Source: Micrococcales bacterium
GTDB lineage: Bacteria; Actinomycetota; Actinomycetes; Actinomycetales; Microbacteriaceae
Length of the DNA: 6,156 nucleotides
Direction of reading: 5' to 3'
NCBI GenBank assembly: GCA_947448975.1
Contig: CANFPR010000054.1
Span: 1-6,156, forward strand
Shown here one piece after another: positions 5,155-6,156 of this stretch. The notes under the pieces were generated by a model. The model was given only the letters and a program-made list of their open reading frames with translations. It was not told the origin of the DNA and did no database searches. The first letter of the stretch is position 1. Each line of letters begins with the position of its first letter. Position numbers and translations under genes: made by a program.

Positions 5155-6156
5155 GTGCCGCTTGCTAAGGGTGCGATCCTCAAGGGTCTCGGCGTTGGTT
5201 TGAACTCCGCCGTAGGAACGGTCTGGCGCGTTGCGCCCCATGCATCCTTGCCAACCTGGAGCAAGACAAACAACGGCGCAGCTGTCGAAGCCGAAGCACT
5301 TCGCGGCTCAATCGCCGCAGTGGCTGCCGACCTCGACCGCCTCGGCGAAAAGGCCGGCGGAACCAGCGCTGAAATTTTTGAAGCCCTCAAGTTTCTTCTC
5401 GAAGACGACGAGCTCTTCGAAGTTTCAGAAGGCCACCTAGCCGACGGATGGTCGGCAGCGGCTGCCTACGGAATGGGCGTAAACGAATTCGCCGAGCTGC
5501 TCGGAGGCGACCCAACTTTTGCCGAGCGCGTTGCCGATTTGCAAGACCTGTCTAAGCGCGTGCAGGCACACCTCGCCGGTATCGAACTTTCGCTAAACCT
5601 GCCCGAAACCGGTGAACTCATTTTGGTTGGCGACGACTTCTCACCTGCCGACACCGCCCAGTTCACCCCGGCTGTAATCGGTGTCATCACCACCAAGGGC
5701 GGGCCAACCTCACACACTTCGATCATCTGCCGTTCGCGCAGCATTCCAGCCGTGGTTTCTTGCCACGACGCCGACGCTCTAGAAAACGGCGACCTAGTTT
5801 TGGTTGACCCCGTAGGCGACCGCGCCATTGTTGGTGGCGACGTGAGTCTGGCCACCAAGTCGATTCAGTTTGTTGCGGTGAGCGAAGAGCCGATTATCCC
5901 GGTGCGTTCAAACATCGGAACCCGCACCGACGCCGAAGCCGCCGCCAAAACCGGTGCCGATGGCGTTGGGCTATTTAGAACCGAACTTCTATATCTGAGC
6001 GAAAAGACCCAACCGAGCGTTGAGCAGCAGACCGCCGCTTACAGCGAGATTCTTGCCGCCGCTCCAGCCGGCCCAATCGTGGTTCGCACCATCGACGCCG
6101 GCAGCGACAAGCCCGTGCCGTTTCTCAACATGGGCGAAGAAGAAAACCCTTCGCTC
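5155..6156 (+). CDS. ptsI: PTS enzyme I (phosphoenolpyruvate-protein phosphotransferase), partial
   Basis: Enzyme I takes phosphate from phosphoenolpyruvate and passes it to HPr, starting every PTS reaction. The window holds the first 334 codons, open to the edge, of a protein usually about 550-575 residues. The N-terminal helical HPr-binding part (about residues 45-145) is followed by the swivelling domain with active-site His187 in KGGPTSHTSIICRS. The PEP-binding barrel then starts: GADGVGLFRTELLYL, with Arg275 and Glu277, and RTIDAGSDKPVPF, with Arg311. The missing half should hold the remaining barrel and the catalytic Cys. The start is a GTG at 5155, with AAGGG (5141-5145) 9 nt upstream inside the end of ptsH. 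No ATG is suitably placed, and this start puts the active His close to its usual position (189 in E. coli). Confidence 0.95.
   Translation, partial: MPLAKGAILKGLGVGLNSAVGTVWRVAPHASLPTWSKTNNGAAVEAEALRGSIAAVAADLDRLGEKAGGTSAEIFEALKFLLEDDELFEVSEGHLADGWSAAAAYGMGVNEFAELLGGDPTFAERVADLQDLSKRVQAHLAGIELSLNLPETGELILVGDDFSPADTAQFTPAVIGVITTKGGPTSHTSIICRSRSIPAVVSCHDADALENGDLVLVDPVGDRAIVGGDVSLATKSIQFVAVSEEPIIPVRSNIGTRTDAEAAAKTGADGVGLFRTELLYLSEKTQPSVEQQTAAYSEILAAAPAGPIVVRTIDAGSDKPVPFLNMGEEENPSL

Noticed and set aside
4962..5858. Leftward open frames over ptsH and ptsI (4962-5390 and 5466-5858)
   Set aside because: Both are Arg/Ser/Pro-rich shadows typical of antisense frames in G+C-richer genes. HPr and enzyme I motifs on the other strand are unambiguous.

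Overview
The window looks like chromosomal DNA from a small-genome actinobacterium of roughly balanced base composition. A Microbacteriaceae-type freshwater lineage would fit, but that is inferred from protein style, tight gene packing and 4-nt or 1-nt gene overlaps, not from a marker gene. Nothing in it looks mobile: I see no insertion sequence, tRNA, rRNA or CRISPR array. It holds eight genes in two blocks, and both end genes are cut by the window edges.

Block 1 (1-2574) has a leftward gene for an exported protein of unknown function (1-365, C-terminus missing). It diverges from a rightward two-component pair: an OmpR/PhoP-type response regulator (491-1192) and its membrane histidine kinase (1189-2574), overlapping by ATGA. 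The 125-bp gap between the divergent genes holds an 11-bp-period direct repeat of the kind bound by OmpR/PhoP-family regulators. It also holds a -10-like element placed so that the regulator mRNA may be leaderless.

Block 2 (2632-6156) is a nearly complete phosphotransferase system (PTS). Leftward are separate genes for fructose-family EIIA (4209-4661), EIIB (3787-4209) and EIIC (2632-3729). Rightward from the same control region are HPr (ptsH, 4883-5149) and enzyme I (ptsI, 5155 to the window end). Phosphate would pass PEP -> EI (His187) -> HPr (His16) -> EIIA (His66) -> EIIB (Cys9) -> sugar carried by EIIC. The 221-bp divergent region has a LacI-family-type operator, two related GTTTGC-containing elements about ten helical turns apart, and candidate promoters in both directions. 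No regulator or 1-phosphofructokinase gene is visible.

The two blocks converge at a strong 16-bp stem-loop (2581-2616) that should terminate both. Most genes here are members of well-known families. The parts worth a second look are the control regions, the three-way split of the fructose-type EII, the low-complexity tail on EIIB, and the unidentified exported protein beside the two-component system.
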